From Plasmodiophora brassicae (Eukaryota; Endomyxa: Phytomyxea; Phytomyxea; Plasmodiophorida), in contig CP145412.1 in NCBI GenBank assembly GCA_036867785.1, positions 434,001-498,000 on the forward strand: DNA of 64,000 nucleotides, read 5' to 3'. Positions 54,280 through 64,000 of this stretch are shown here, one piece after another; positions within the stretch are counted from its first letter, which is position 1; each line of letters opens with the position of its first letter. The notes below the pieces were generated by a model, which did no database searches, was not told where the DNA came from, and saw nothing but the letters and a program-made list of their open reading frames with translations. The position numbers and the translations under genes are program-made.

Positions 54280-55008
54280 ATGTCGCGCACGTTGCCGCCG
54301 CTGCCGTACGCCATGGACGCGCTGGAGCCGCACATCTCGGCCGAGACGCTCGATTTCCACTACAACAAGCACCATGCGTCGTACCTGAACAAGCTGAACA
54401 CGCTGACCAAGGGCGGGGAGCACGAGGACGTCTCCGTTGGCGACCTCGTTCGCAAGGGGCAGAAGACGCTGCCGGCTTCGATCTACAACAACGCCGCGCA
54501 GGTCTGGAACCACACGTTCTACTGGATGTCGCTGGCGCCGACGTCGACACCGACGGAGCCGTCGTCTCGCCTGATGTCGATGATCGACAACAGCTTCGGG
54601 TCGATGGACGACTTCCAGCGCAAGTTCTCTGAGATTGCTGCCGGGCACTTCGGGTCCGGTTGGGCATGGCTCGTCCAGAATTCCGATGGGATGCTCGAGA
54701 TCAAGGATACACATGACGCTGTCTCCATCTGGTCCGGTATGTTCTGCTGCCCGTGTCGACACTACTGCAAGTGATGTGGATAATATTTTCTCCAGATTCG
54801 ATGCTGACCCCGGTGTTGGCCTGCGATGTCTGGGAGCATGCCTACTACATCGACTACCGCAACGACCGCGCCAAGTACATTGACTGTAAGGATTGATCAT
54901 CCATCTGGGTCTAAGACGCGTTGCCCTAACGATCTCTTTGAAACAGCGTGGTGGAAGCTGGTCAACTGGAAATTTGCGGAGGAGAATATCAAGTTCCCGA
55001 AGATGTGA
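54280..55008 (+). CDS. Iron superoxide dismutase (FeSOD)
   Basis: Three exons (54280-54736, 54796-54885, 54947-55008) give 202 residues. Metal ligands are His in DFHYNKHH, His in [11 protein letters not shown], and Asp and His in [13 protein letters not shown]. The residues that separate iron from manganese enzymes point to iron: [10 protein letters not shown] with glutamine before VWNH, and [13 protein letters not shown] with Ala rather than Gln before the second Trp. No presequence is seen, so a cytosolic enzyme is likely. FeSODs are found in bacteria, plastids and many protists. The start is the ATG at 54280; an upstream in-frame ATG (54265) adds five residues. Introns are 59 and 61 nt. 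It complements the Cu/Zn SOD at 33974-34566. Confidence 0.95.
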
Positions 55009-55228
55009 AGATCGGCACGGGACCATTCATCAGCGATAATGATTGCATACATCGACTTTTTTAGTTCTGGTTCGACGTCCATTGCGTACATACCGATAAT
55101 AGGGAAAGGCGTCGCTTGGAAGTGTCTGTCTGCTTATGTTGTCTCCAAATGAAACCGGCGCTGGGTCGACACGTTACGAATCCACAGTAGCACGCCGTGA
55201 TGCATTGTCGTTCAGTGCTCGACGCGTT

Positions 55229-55479
55229 TTATTTCTTACGGTCGGCATCAGGCTTACTATTCTCCTCGATCCAAACATCGAGCCGCGCCTTGATCAGGTC
55301 GAACGTGCGGCGCACATTGGGGATGGAATCAAACCTGTAAGCCGCCCAGCTTCAGACCAGCGCAACCCGTATCGGTGTCGCATGCCACCCTACGTCTGTT
55401 CAAGGTAGATCCCGGTCACGACTATGAACCCACCGAGCACGGTCAGATGTATATACAGCCATGAGAGCGTCCACCGTCC
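55229..55479 (-). CDS. Terminal exons of an unresolved small membrane protein gene
   Basis: Two exons (55479-55394 and 55334-55229) join across a 59-nt GT-AG intron in phase 2. They encode WTLSWLYIHLTVLGGFIVVT-type sequence, a transmembrane helix, followed by EQTFDSIPNVRRTFDLIKARLD, a charged helix ending VWIEENSKPDADRKK before TAA. Further upstream on the same strand, about 55829-55914, a stop-free run reading YGTQSLSWQQYILRYPQYD looks coding. Around 55650-55821, NGVRLARARLVEIHEDHQR also looks coding, but I could not join these parts with certainty. The gene is divergent from ribosomal protein L5. No family is recognised; a small single-span organellar subunit is one possibility. Confidence 0.5.
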
Positions 55480-56026
55480 CTACCTCCAGCACAGAACACG
55501 AATATGCGCCCCATTCAGCTGCGCCGTGATCCGTCAGCACCAGCCTGCCAACGGCGACGCTGGGAGATCAGGCGTTGTGCGGCGGACATGTGTGACGCGA
55601 AGCGCATCGCAATTCGCAGGCGCGCACCATTCGTCCACGCCGCGTCCGATCCCCTCAAATGCAGCTCCGCCGCCTACATTTCGTGTTGCCAGCACGCGCT
55701 GGTGGTCCTCATGAATTTCGACGAGTCGTGCACGCGCTAACCTGACGCCATTCATGAAGAATGGTGTTTGTCGGCGCCGTTCAACGTTCCAAGGGTTTTG
55801 GACCTCATCGTCTCCATTCATTGAAGAGGTCTAGCACATCATACTGCGGATACCGGAGAATGTACTGTTGCCATGAAAGCGACTGGGTTCCGTACGTGCA
55901 GTGCTTGACGACATCATTCTTGGTCGTGTATTATTAGGGCGCCCCGCCATATATGTGCGCGGCGATTGCCGTCACGGAGTCCGCAGCGTACGCAGGGGCT
56001 GGCCGTGAACTCGGAATTGCATCGCC
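55480..56026. other. Region with possible upstream exons of a minus-strand gene and the L5 promoter
   Basis: Minus-strand stretches at about 55914-55829 and 55821-55650 read like protein but lack an agreed start or junction. The right end must hold the promoter and leader of ribosomal protein L5, whose ATG is at 56027. Confidence 0.4.
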
Positions 56027-56989
56027 ATGGGTTTCGTCAAGGTTGTCAAGAGCAAGGCGTACTACAAGCGGTTCCAGGTCAAGTACCGCCGCCGTCGCGA
56101 GGCGAAGACCGACTACTACGCGCGTCAGCGTCTTGTCACGCAGGACAAGAACAAGTACTCGACGCCCAAGTACCGATTCGTTGTCCGCATCACCAACCGC
56201 GATGTTATCTGCCAGATCTTCGCTGCCGACCTCACCCACGACAAGTGCCTGATGAGCGCTTACTCCCACGAACTGTCGCGGTATGGTCTCCCGGTTAAGG
56301 GCAACACGAACTACGCGACCGCCTACGCCACTGGCCTTCTGCTGGCCCGTCGTGTCAACCAGAAGTACGGCCTGAACTACGAAGGTGTCGTCGAGGCCAC
56401 CGGTGAACCCTTCACGGTTGAGCCTCACGATGATGATGAGGGCGCCAAGAAGCCGTTCAAGGCGCTGCTGGACGTCGGTCTGGCGCGAACCACAACCGGT
56501 GCGCGTATCTTCGGCGCTCTGAAGGGCGCCGTCGACGGCGGCCTGAACATTCCTCACTCCGAGAAGCGCTTCCCCGGCTCCAGCAAGGGCGAGGAAGGCT
56601 GGGAGTACGACCCGGAGCTCCACAAGAAGCTGATCTTCGGTAGCCACGTCGCCGAGTACATGAAGCTTCTCGAGGAGGGCGACGACGCCGAAGCCTACCA
56701 GAAGCAGTTCTCCGCGTTCATCAAGGCCGGCGTGAAGGCGGGCACCATCGAGTCGATGTACAAGAAGATGCACGCCGCCATCCGCAAGGACCCGTTCGTC
56801 AAGCGTGGCGCGCTCGAGCTCGGCAAGTACAAGACGCGGAAGGCAGCGAAGAAGGCTGCGCCGGCGGACCAGAAGACGAAGTCGTACAAGAAGATCCGCA
56901 TGTCGGCGAAGGAGCGCCACAACCGCGTCTGCCAGGTTCTCGAGAAGAAGGGTGTCGAGAAGACCGTAATCCCGATGAGCCACGTCTAG
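56027..56989 (+). CDS. RPL5: Ribosomal protein L5 (uL18), large cytosolic subunit
   Basis: One exon encodes 320 residues, intronless unlike most neighbours. It begins [15 protein letters not shown] and continues with [77 protein letters not shown] and KRFPG, which are the conserved blocks of eukaryotic L5. A C-terminal Lys-rich tail follows. L5 binds 5S rRNA with L11 and is delivered to the 60S central protuberance. The length is slightly above animal L5 because of an acidic insert near residue 130 (EPHDDDEG) and a longer tail. Strong GC-ending codon use agrees with high expression. Confidence 0.98.
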   Translation: MGFVKVVKSKAYYKRFQVKYRRRREAKTDYYARQRLVTQDKNKYSTPKYRFVVRITNRDVICQIFAADLTHDKCLMSAYSHELSRYGLPVKGNTNYATAYATGLLLARRVNQKYGLNYEGVVEATGEPFTVEPHDDDEGAKKPFKALLDVGLARTTTGARIFGALKGAVDGGLNIPHSEKRFPGSSKGEEGWEYDPELHKKLIFGSHVAEYMKLLEEGDDAEAYQKQFSAFIKAGVKAGTIESMYKKMHAAIRKDPFVKRGALELGKYKTRKAAKKAAPADQKTKSYKKIRMSAKERHNRVCQVLEKKGVEKTVIPMSHV

Positions 56990-57085
56990 CCTGCGCGCTT
57001 CTAAATTCCGCTGTTTCTTGCACACCCAACTCCTTCGCGCTACATAGATCGATCCATAGACTGTAGTACTCTTCATTAAATCGGC

Positions 57086-59599
57086 CATGGCCGACCTGGA
57101 GATTGTCGTCAGGCTGCGCAAGCAGGCGCATTTCACGTTGAAGAAACTGTCCAAAGTCCTGCATCGCACTGGCCCTGCCCGAGCAGGATGATACTGACGA
57201 GGTCGGCGTGGGGCAGGTGTTCCTGAGCTCGACGATCGATGAGGTGCCGCAGTCGCAGATCATCGGCATGCTGGAGCGGGCCAGCGACCTGATGCAGTCC
57301 GGGCACCTGGACATCAACGCCAGCATCAGCCCGGGCACCGGCAGCACGCTGCTGCACATGGCCGTGTTTCATTCGAAACCCGACGTCGTCGCCTGGCTGC
57401 TCGACCACGGCGCCAACGTCAACGCTGTCACCATCCAAGGCAACACTCCCGTAGGTCGCGACGCCCGCCCGGAAGCTATGTCATACGACGGTTCGTCACC
57501 AGTGTTGTTGCGCGTGCTTAGGTGCATTTTGGATGCGAACGCATCGACAAGGAGTTCGGCAAAGAGATCGTCAGGTACTGAGCGCGTTCCCTATTGGGAG
57601 GACACCGTGATGCTGACCTACTGGCAGCCTGCTGATGCGACGCGGGGCAGACGTTCACCAGGCGAACATGGAGATGCAGACGCCGCTGGACCGGGCGACA
57701 GCGTTGAATCATCGCAACTTTGTGGAATCGTTGCTGGTGGCGCAGTCGGCGCCATCACCGGCACCATTGGCGCAACCGGAAACGAACCCGCCAGTGGTCG
57801 TTGTGACGGCGCCGCCATCGGAAACGGGACCTCGCGACCCGGCCAAGGTCGAGGCGGCCAAAGCCGTGCTGGCTCAGCTGCACGCGTTGTTCGTCGAGGG
57901 TAACCCGTCGGCGACAGACGAAGCCACGCTGGCCGCATTGCTAGACGCCAGTCGGGTCCTGATCACGCAGCGATACCTGGACCTGGACGCCACGTTCGGC
58001 GACAATGACATGACCATGCTGCACGTTGCCAGCAAGCAGGGCAACAGTTCAGCGGTTGCAATGTTGCTTTCGGCTGGAGCGAACCCCAATGCTGTCAACC
58101 TGAAAGGGAACACCGCGTTGCACTTTGCGGCCATGAACAGCGATGGCGGGCGGGCCAGTCGCGATCTGATGACCGCCCTGGTGGTCGCTGGTGCCGACCA
58201 GTCCATCAGGTACGAAGAGCGCCATTTGTCCTGCCGTCTTACGCATCGATACTCCAGGAACTATCTCGAGGGAAAGACAGCTGCTGAGAACGCGGCGTCG
58301 GACGACGTGCGCAAGTTCCTGTCGGAGGTGGCCGTCGCAGGACCGCCGTCGGTCGGTATCATCAGCGACCTGAAAGCCAGTCAAGACCAGACCCTGCGGC
58401 ACAAACTCGAGCAGGCTCTCAAGACGGACACCGCCGTCGGATCGTTGGCCACCGAGGAGCTGGACGCGCTTACCAAACAGTCGACCGCCACGCACAGTGC
58501 CGTTGCTGACGAGCGGAAAAGGTACAACGTCCTGGACCTCGTTTGGTGGGCATTCGCTGACGAACAGCGCCCTTTTAGATCGAACTCGTCGTTCCTGAGT
58601 AAACTGCAGAAAGGGAGGCAGGCGGCGACGGCGCCTCGCACGAAACTGGATCCGTCGATCGCCGCGCTGATCGGATCACTGCATGAGATGACCGCTGCAG
58701 AAGATGCGCGACTGGGCCGCGTGCAGGCCACGCAGCAGCAGGCGCAGTCGTCCGCTGCCGACTACCTCCTGGCTCGCCTGACTGCCCAAACGCAGATGCC
58801 GCGCGTCGAGATCGGCGACGAACTCAACGCGCTCACCGTCAACGCTGCTGCTGTGGACACGGCTCGGGCACACTCTCGGGCGCGCTCCACCGAGAACTTC
58901 ATGCTGAAATTGCAACGCGGCAAAGGGTTCGCGGACGTCGCCTCGCAGGTGAACGCCCTGGAATCGGCAGAGCGATCCAGGCAGCAGGCTGTGAAAGCCG
59001 GGCGTGACCGTGCCGACGACGATCTGGCGAAGAAGCTGGCGGAAATGAGGACGAAGAGGCAGGCGAACGACGGCGAGTCTGGGGGACCGGCCCGACTGGG
59101 CGCGTCCAGGGTACGCCCGGCCATAACGCCGGAGATATCGCGCGACCTGAACGCAACGTTCCATTTCCTGGATCGGCAAGGTCGAGGCGCTCTTCCAGTC
59201 GAGGTCGTCCACGAGTTCCACCAACGGCTGCACCTGTGCTGTGACCTACCGTTACACGTGGCGCGCGACGCCCTGAAGGACACTGGCGCCATCACGACCG
59301 CCAACTTCCAGACCGTCCTGACCCGACTGCATGAGCGATGCCAGCGCGACCAAGCGTTCCACTGGGACTTCCGCCTACTAGACACGGATCGCGACGGCGG
59401 TCTGTCGCTGTCAGAAGCGCGCACGCTGCTGATGTCGTCGCCGTCGACCACGCTGGCCGGGCGCGCCGGCGCCAGCACGACCTCCATCAAGGCGTCGACG
59501 GCAACCCTGCACTCGTTCCTGGTGAAACGCCCAGACCCGACATCCAGCAGCACGTGGGCATCGCGAACGGATCTCTACGCCACCATCGTCCTCAAGTAG
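57086..59599 (+). CDS. Ankyrin-repeat protein with C-terminal EF-hand
   Basis: Six exons (57086-57103, 57187-57450, 57522-57574, 57628-58209, 58258-58521, 58579-59599) give about 733 residues. The N-terminal part has ankyrin repeats: TLLHMAVFHSKPDVVAWLLDH, VHFGCE, SLLMRRGADVHQAN and MQTPLDRATALNH. A Pro/Ala linker is followed by a second ankyrin pair (MTMLHVASKQGNSSAVAMLL, NTALHFAAMN). The middle is charged and helical, with likely coiled coil. The C-terminus has paired EF-hand helices, one loop canonical (DTDRDGGLSLSE) and a degenerate earlier one. The protein probably links calcium to protein binding; the partner is unknown. Two introns (58210-58257 and 58522-58578) are multiples of three without stops, so they could be missed or retained. 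The 18-nt first exon is the least certain. Confidence 0.8.
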
Positions 59600-60474
59600 G
59601 GTGCAGCCTCGAATAATATTGCGCAGCCTTAACCGCCATTCGGCATCGTGCCCAGTGCGAACGCCCGTGCCGTACCGTGAACGGTGAACCGTGAACCGTA
59701 CCAAAGCGATCGGCACAGATCTGTGACGCGCGCGTGTCGCGGAGCGCTCGACAGACGTTGTGTGCGAAGCGAGCGGCGACGTTGACGCCGTTCGCGTCAG
59801 GTGCGAAACGCGACCGCCATCATCATCGTTAGGGTCGCCATCCGACAGTCGATGCGCTCTGGAATCGCACGGTTCCTGTTCTTCATCAAGGGCGCTCTTT
59901 CCTGACATCGCCTACATGGTGCGCCTGTCATCGTTCGCTGTGTACTCGAAAGTGTCCCGTGAGTTTCAGAAAAGGCATAGCCCGCCGCCATCCCCTGCCG
60001 CCGATCGCCCGATGATGATGACGACGGCGACGACGCGTCCCGAGATAATCGTTGTCGCTGTCGACCCGAAAGCCCCGTCGCCGATGCCCACCCAGGTCAG
60101 TGGCCTGTCTGCCGTCCATGCTGTCTAGAACGACGGCAGCAGGGCCATCTCGACGCGTACCTTCTATTATGACTACCCGTAAATCGTTTGTGTAAGACGG
60201 ACCAGAATCGGCTATCTTCTAACCTGCCGTTGATAATTGCTCACGACCCGCTGCTCGACTGAACAATCAGTTCTTGATATATTACCTTGTTGTGTATTCT
60301 GCATGCGACCGCCTGCCCGGGGTATAGGTGGTGGAATGCGATGAATGGCCGACAACAGCTGCCGCATTACGCCACGCGCCCAGGTGCGTGCATGACAAGG
60401 TGTTGGTCGTTGAATCATGCACTGTTGGACAGCGCAAACCAATCCACGACAGGTAAGTGAACCACCTACGAAGG
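59600..60474. other. Intergenic region
   Basis: No supported gene in about 870 bases. A short direct repeat (GTGAACGGTGAACCGTGAACCGTACC around 59675-59702) is visible. Open frames on both strands lack signatures. The right part should hold the deacetylase promoter. Confidence 0.4.
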
Positions 60475-61461
60475 ATGATCAACGCGCGATTCGTCACCAG
60501 CGTCATCACGCTGATGCTTGCCACGACAGCAACAGCGTTCGATGGGGCCCGCGCGTTCTCGTCGTGTGGCCCAGACAGACTGCTCGTTGCTCTGACGTTC
60601 GACGACGGCCCATTTACGAGTAAAGGCGGGACGGATCGTATCCTGCAACAACTTCAAGACCTGGGCATTCCGGCAACATTCTTCATTACCCCTGCCGCCA
60701 TGGGCGACGACGATCTTGAGCTGGGCAAACGCTGCGAGCTGATCAGGAGGCAGGTCGCCGCAGAACACTCGGTCCAGATGCACAGCTGGGAGCATAAGAT
60801 GGTCACGCCGGACACGCCGAACGATGCCATCCTGGAGGACATTGCACGTGTCGGCGGGTTCCTGCACAAGTGTGGAGCGAATCCGAGCCAGTATCGGCCC
60901 CCGTATGGCGTCCTCACTGACCACCAGGCCGACATCGTAGGGCAGGCCGGTTTGATCGTCGCCATGTGGAACGTGTCGCCAGATGACACGGAATCCGATT
61001 CGCTGACGTCGCAGCAGTTTCTGAACCGGGTCATGGATACGTTCAACAACGACGTCGGGCTGGGCAACAGCGCCATCGTCCTGCTGCACGACCAATTGTT
61101 CGCCCAAGACGACTTCGCCGATTTCCTGCCCATGGTCTACAGTCAGTTCACATCCATGGGGTACGAATTCGTCACCACCGACGAGTGCTACCGCCGTTGC
61201 GATAGCCCGATCTGCACGGGCGCGGGCGGCCCGCCCGGCGATCCCGGCGTCTTCGACCCGAAATTCTACAATGGCAGCACCACCACTGCCGCCGGCACCC
61301 GCCCGGTCAACGAGACGCCTGGCTTGTCCGCCCCGCCCCTGTTGCCGCCTTCGTCCGCCCTACCCATATCGCCGGCCTCGTCCGCCCAACCCCTACTGCC
61401 ACCCTACCTGACGTCCGTTGCCCTGATCGCACTCACCGTGTTGTTTATATATCCCCAATGA
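60475..61461 (+). CDS. GPI-anchored polysaccharide (chitin-type) deacetylase, CE4, intronless
   Basis: From the ATG at 60475 one exon encodes 328 residues with a signal peptide (FVTSVITLMLATTATA). The CE4 domain is complete: LTFDDGPF (catalytic base and metal Asp), MHSWEHK (metal histidines), YRPPYG, MWNVSPDD and SAIVLLHDQ. A Cys pair near ECYRRCDSPIC follows, then a Pro/Ser/Thr stalk and a C-terminal hydrophobic tail (SVALIALTVLFIY), as in GPI-anchored proteins. It should deacetylate surface chitin or a related GlcNAc polymer, perhaps of a cyst wall. Compared with the spliced paralogue at 2209-4029 it lacks the extra N-terminal domain and has no introns, but keeps the active site intact. Confidence 0.93.
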   Translation: MINARFVTSVITLMLATTATAFDGARAFSSCGPDRLLVALTFDDGPFTSKGGTDRILQQLQDLGIPATFFITPAAMGDDDLELGKRCELIRRQVAAEHSVQMHSWEHKMVTPDTPNDAILEDIARVGGFLHKCGANPSQYRPPYGVLTDHQADIVGQAGLIVAMWNVSPDDTESDSLTSQQFLNRVMDTFNNDVGLGNSAIVLLHDQLFAQDDFADFLPMVYSQFTSMGYEFVTTDECYRRCDSPICTGAGGPPGDPGVFDPKFYNGSTTTAAGTRPVNETPGLSAPPLLPPSSALPISPASSAQPLLPPYLTSVALIALTVLFIYPQ

Positions 61462-62130
61462 GCTATACGCATTCAGCAGCAGCCGTGCAGCTGATCGGTG
61501 CTGCTGCATCGGATCGGGGCTTGCGTGTTGCAGTTGCACCCACTCGAGGGCTCTGTGTGTAGTTCGCAGTTCGTGTGTGACGGGAGTGGTACCCAGGAAT
61601 AGTCACAAAAGGATATTGTCCTGCTCGGCGCTAGCAGGGAGCAGCAACCTTGCCCCAGTGTTAACCATCTGCGGCTTACATAGGGGGGAAGCCGTAAACA
61701 GGAGTGCCAGGAGGTTCTATGCGGTCTACAGCGCATGGTGGCATTGGTGCGTGCGCATCCAGCGAAGCACAAAGCCCGCACAACATCACATCGACACGAT
61801 TATCAAAGAGGCACCGGTCTGGCCTCTTGCAATGCCGGACGCTGATCTCCCAGCACCAGACCAACAACTTCCGACATGACCTGTCATCTTATAGCCAGGT
61901 TGACTTGGGCGCCACAGTTCAAGTGATGATCTGTGTCTGTGCTAACGCCGCCGCTGCCCACTACGGGGGCGGTCGGTCGCAAGAGTCGGCGCCTGGTGAT
62001 ATAACGAACTGATGTATTTGGACAGGATCGTCACAGCAAGGGCCGCTGCGGGGTCGAGTACGGTCATGATCATGTGACCGGGTGGCAGCAGCATCTGAGC
62101 AGCATCATCTGAGTACTGGTACTCTGGATG
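61462..62130. other. Region next to the retrotransposon, possibly containing its 3' LTR
   Basis: No gene is supported. If the element's LTR begins at the TGTT on the minus strand at 62134-62131, its body would extend leftwards into this region. The far boundary (a CA end with a target-site duplication) could not be fixed by eye, because the other LTR is outside the window. Confidence 0.35.
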
Positions 62131-62142
62131 AACACTCCCCGT
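62131..62142 (-). other. Polypurine-tract and LTR-start candidate
   Basis: On the minus strand, ACGGGGAG (62142-62135), starting 1 base after the pol stop codon, is followed directly by TGTT. A purine-rich run immediately before a TG dinucleotide is the arrangement that primes plus-strand synthesis at the 3' LTR of Ty3/gypsy elements. Confidence 0.5.
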
Positions 62143-62143
62143 G

Positions 62144-64000
62144 TTAGAAATCTGCTAACAGTCGTGAGCAGAGCGGGTCTCCTTCGGCTTGTCGTTCGAG
62201 GAAGGCCCTGACGATATCAGGAACATCGGCCGCCATGACCGAGTAAGGTTCCCATGAATTGTCGGTGGCATCGAATCCGATCCAGTTGATCAGTAGTTCA
62301 GTGTCACCTGACGTAGAGTTGACTCGAATGTCCTCGACTGCGTTGACTTGGTAAGCCACGCCGGTGAGCGCGATGTTGTGCTTCAGGGAAGAGGTGACAT
62401 TCAAGTGCGCATCTGCATAGAACATTAAGCGCTGGGCGTGTACATCTGAGATACGATCAGTCAAGAGATCTCGAACTCGATACACCCAGTCGTTGATGGT
62501 GTCGATAATCTGGGCAGGTCCAGTCCAGTTGTACTCGGACTTGGAGTGCTTGCCATGGTTGGCCACGAGAACATAGTCGCCCGTCGTGAAGTTGATCTCG
62601 CGAACATTGCGTCGGCGACGCCGGGCGCGTTGCTTGAGATCACGTAGATGGGTGCGTGTACGTGCCACTGCTTTGTGCATGTCCTCGAGAGAATCGATAA
62701 GTTCCGTCGTCATTTCCTTGAGACGGTCAGGGGTCAACGGTACGTCGATAACCGCGTCGATGCGTTTGTTGAAGATAATCGAGATAGGTGTCGAGGGTGG
62801 CAAACCCGTAAACATCGTGACAGGCGCGTAGCCCACACTTGATCGAACAGTGTGATTTACCGTCATGTTGATCAGCGGAAGGACATACGGCCAATCCTGG
62901 AATGGAAGATTTAGCTCGGAGAGGAGGGACTTCAGCAGAAAGAGAAGCCGCTTGTTGACAACCTCAACCGTGCCGTTCGCCCAAGGTGTGTAGGCAGTTG
63001 TGAAATGATGGTTGCAGTGTAACCGGCTATTAAGCTCGGCGATAACCGCGTTTTTGAAGTGTGTGCCGCGGTCAGAGACATGTTGGAAAACAATGCCGAA
63101 ACGTTTGAACCAATCCAGAAGAGATTCGGCGACAACGCTGTGATCCGCGAATTGACAAGGAATTAACTCGACGAATGCCGTGGCGTCGTCCTTCAGAACC
63201 AGAACATAACGAAGTTGATGAGAATCGCCTGGACGAGGTTTGGATAAGAACAGAAAGTCATAGTGGATGACCTTATTGGGCTTGTCCGCATGCATAGCCG
63301 TGCCAAAAGGTCGGGGAATCATCGAATCTTTGTTGCGTAGGCAGTGTAAGCATTTGTCCACAAATGCACGAACAAAGGAATCCAGATCAGGCCACCAGAA
63401 GAGTTGTGCGATGCTCGAAATAGTCGATGCAGCAGGTTGATGACCAGACAGTCCCATATGTGAAATCACTGCGATGCGTAGCTGCAGTGCATGTGATGGT
63501 ACCCAGAGTTGATTGTCTGGAGTACGCCAGCCAGATTCCGGGCTAAGGTGGAGAGACATGTCCCCTTCGAGTTGGAGAATATCGGAAACGGCAGATAGGT
63601 CGTGTTGGCGAATGTAGTCGGTCTGAGCGTTACTAATCTCGTCGACAGACGGCCAGATAAACTCATCGGTCATCTTGTAATCGTCGAAGTCAAGATTAAT
63701 TGCCATATGACGAATAGAACGGAACGATGGAGGGGAAAATGAGGAGAGTGGTTGCAGGGCGACGCCCCACCGCGTGGCGAGGTCGGCCCAAACGTTGTCC
63801 TCCCCAGCAATGTGCTCAATGTGAAAATCTAGGTCGATAATCTGAAGTCGCCAGCGCTCCAAGCGATCGCCGGTCGTCCGACTAATTCGTGCAACCGAGG
63901 CTGGGTTCAGAATGAAAACCAAATTACGGTGGTCTGTGAAGATTCGAAGTGCCAGCTTTGACATAGAGATGAAGTGTCTGAGGCGATAGCAGCCTTCAAT
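62144..64000 (-). mobile_element. Ty3/gypsy chromovirus pol fragment: RNase H end, integrase and chromodomain
   Basis: The frame is open from the right window edge to TAA at 62146-62144, at least 618 residues. It begins in the RT-associated RNase H (IFTDHRNLVFIL, then GEDNVWADLATRWG). The integrase zinc finger has His-His (SHMGLSGH) and Cys-Cys (CLHCLRNK). The DDE core shows HYDFL, SDRGTHF and NGTVEVVNK, so all three acidic residues are kept. After a basic linker and a WTGPAQI-type integrase C-terminal module comes a chromodomain (INWIGF, NSWEP, IVRAFLE) at the extreme C-terminus. That order defines chromoviruses, whose chromodomain guides insertion to marked chromatin. The uninterrupted frame suggests a young, possibly active copy. 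GAG, protease and RT lie beyond the window. Confidence 0.93.

Noticed and set aside
55934-57169. A 411-codon minus-strand frame over ribosomal protein L5
   Set aside because: It lies exactly antisense to L5, whose sequence is unmistakable; the antisense product has no recognisable domain.

Overview
This window is nuclear DNA from a GC-rich, intron-bearing unicellular eukaryote. Genes are dense and lie on both strands. Introns are mostly 46-98 nt with GT-AG ends, and a few are best read as GC-AG. The gene content fits a free-living heterotrophic protist, possibly amoebozoan-like: coronin, a DOCK/zizimin GEF, a PIP kinase, a dynamin-related protein, a K+-dependent H+-pyrophosphatase, two polysaccharide deacetylases that suggest a chitinous or cyst-type wall, and two DYW-type PPR proteins. 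The lineage is an inference; no rRNA or organelle marker is present. Gene models were built by joining open frames at splice sites that keep phase and restore family alignments.

Layout: 0-5 kb holds a partial secreted protein, a coiled-coil protein and a spliced polysaccharide deacetylase with an altered metal motif. 5-10 kb: dynamin-related GTPase, TMEM50-like protein, calcineurin-B-like EF-hand protein. 10-17 kb: coronin, PPME1-type esterase, a large intronless PPR-DYW gene with a poly-Asp tract, and a VTT-domain membrane protein. 17-26 kb, all on the minus strand: mitochondrial glycerol-3-phosphate dehydrogenase with EF-hands, Rpn13, a membrane-anchored AGC-like pseudokinase and a second PPR-DYW gene. 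26-31 kb: unknown type II membrane protein, PIP kinase and a farnesyl/geranylgeranyl diphosphate synthase.

31-37 kb holds several lineage-specific membrane or secreted proteins, a diverged tandem repeat, Cu/Zn superoxide dismutase and an FtsJ-type rRNA methyltransferase. 37.7-44.9 kb is one many-exon DOCK-family gene. 45-54 kb, on the minus strand: isovaleryl-CoA dehydrogenase, a two-TM protein, H+-pyrophosphatase, a ZIP transporter, a multi-span receptor-like protein and a decayed paralogue of it. 54-61.5 kb: Fe-superoxide dismutase, an unresolved small membrane protein, ribosomal protein L5, an ankyrin/EF-hand protein and an intronless GPI-type polysaccharide deacetylase. 61.5-64 kb is the 3' part of a Ty3/gypsy chromovirus that runs off the right edge.

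Themes: actin and membrane remodelling (coronin, DOCK, PIP kinase, dynamin), calcium sensing (three EF-hand proteins), mitochondrial metabolism (GPD2, IVD, and two DYW proteins implying C-to-U RNA editing), redox defence (both Cu/Zn and Fe SOD) and wall polysaccharide modification. No CRISPR, operon or bacterial-type regulatory element is visible.
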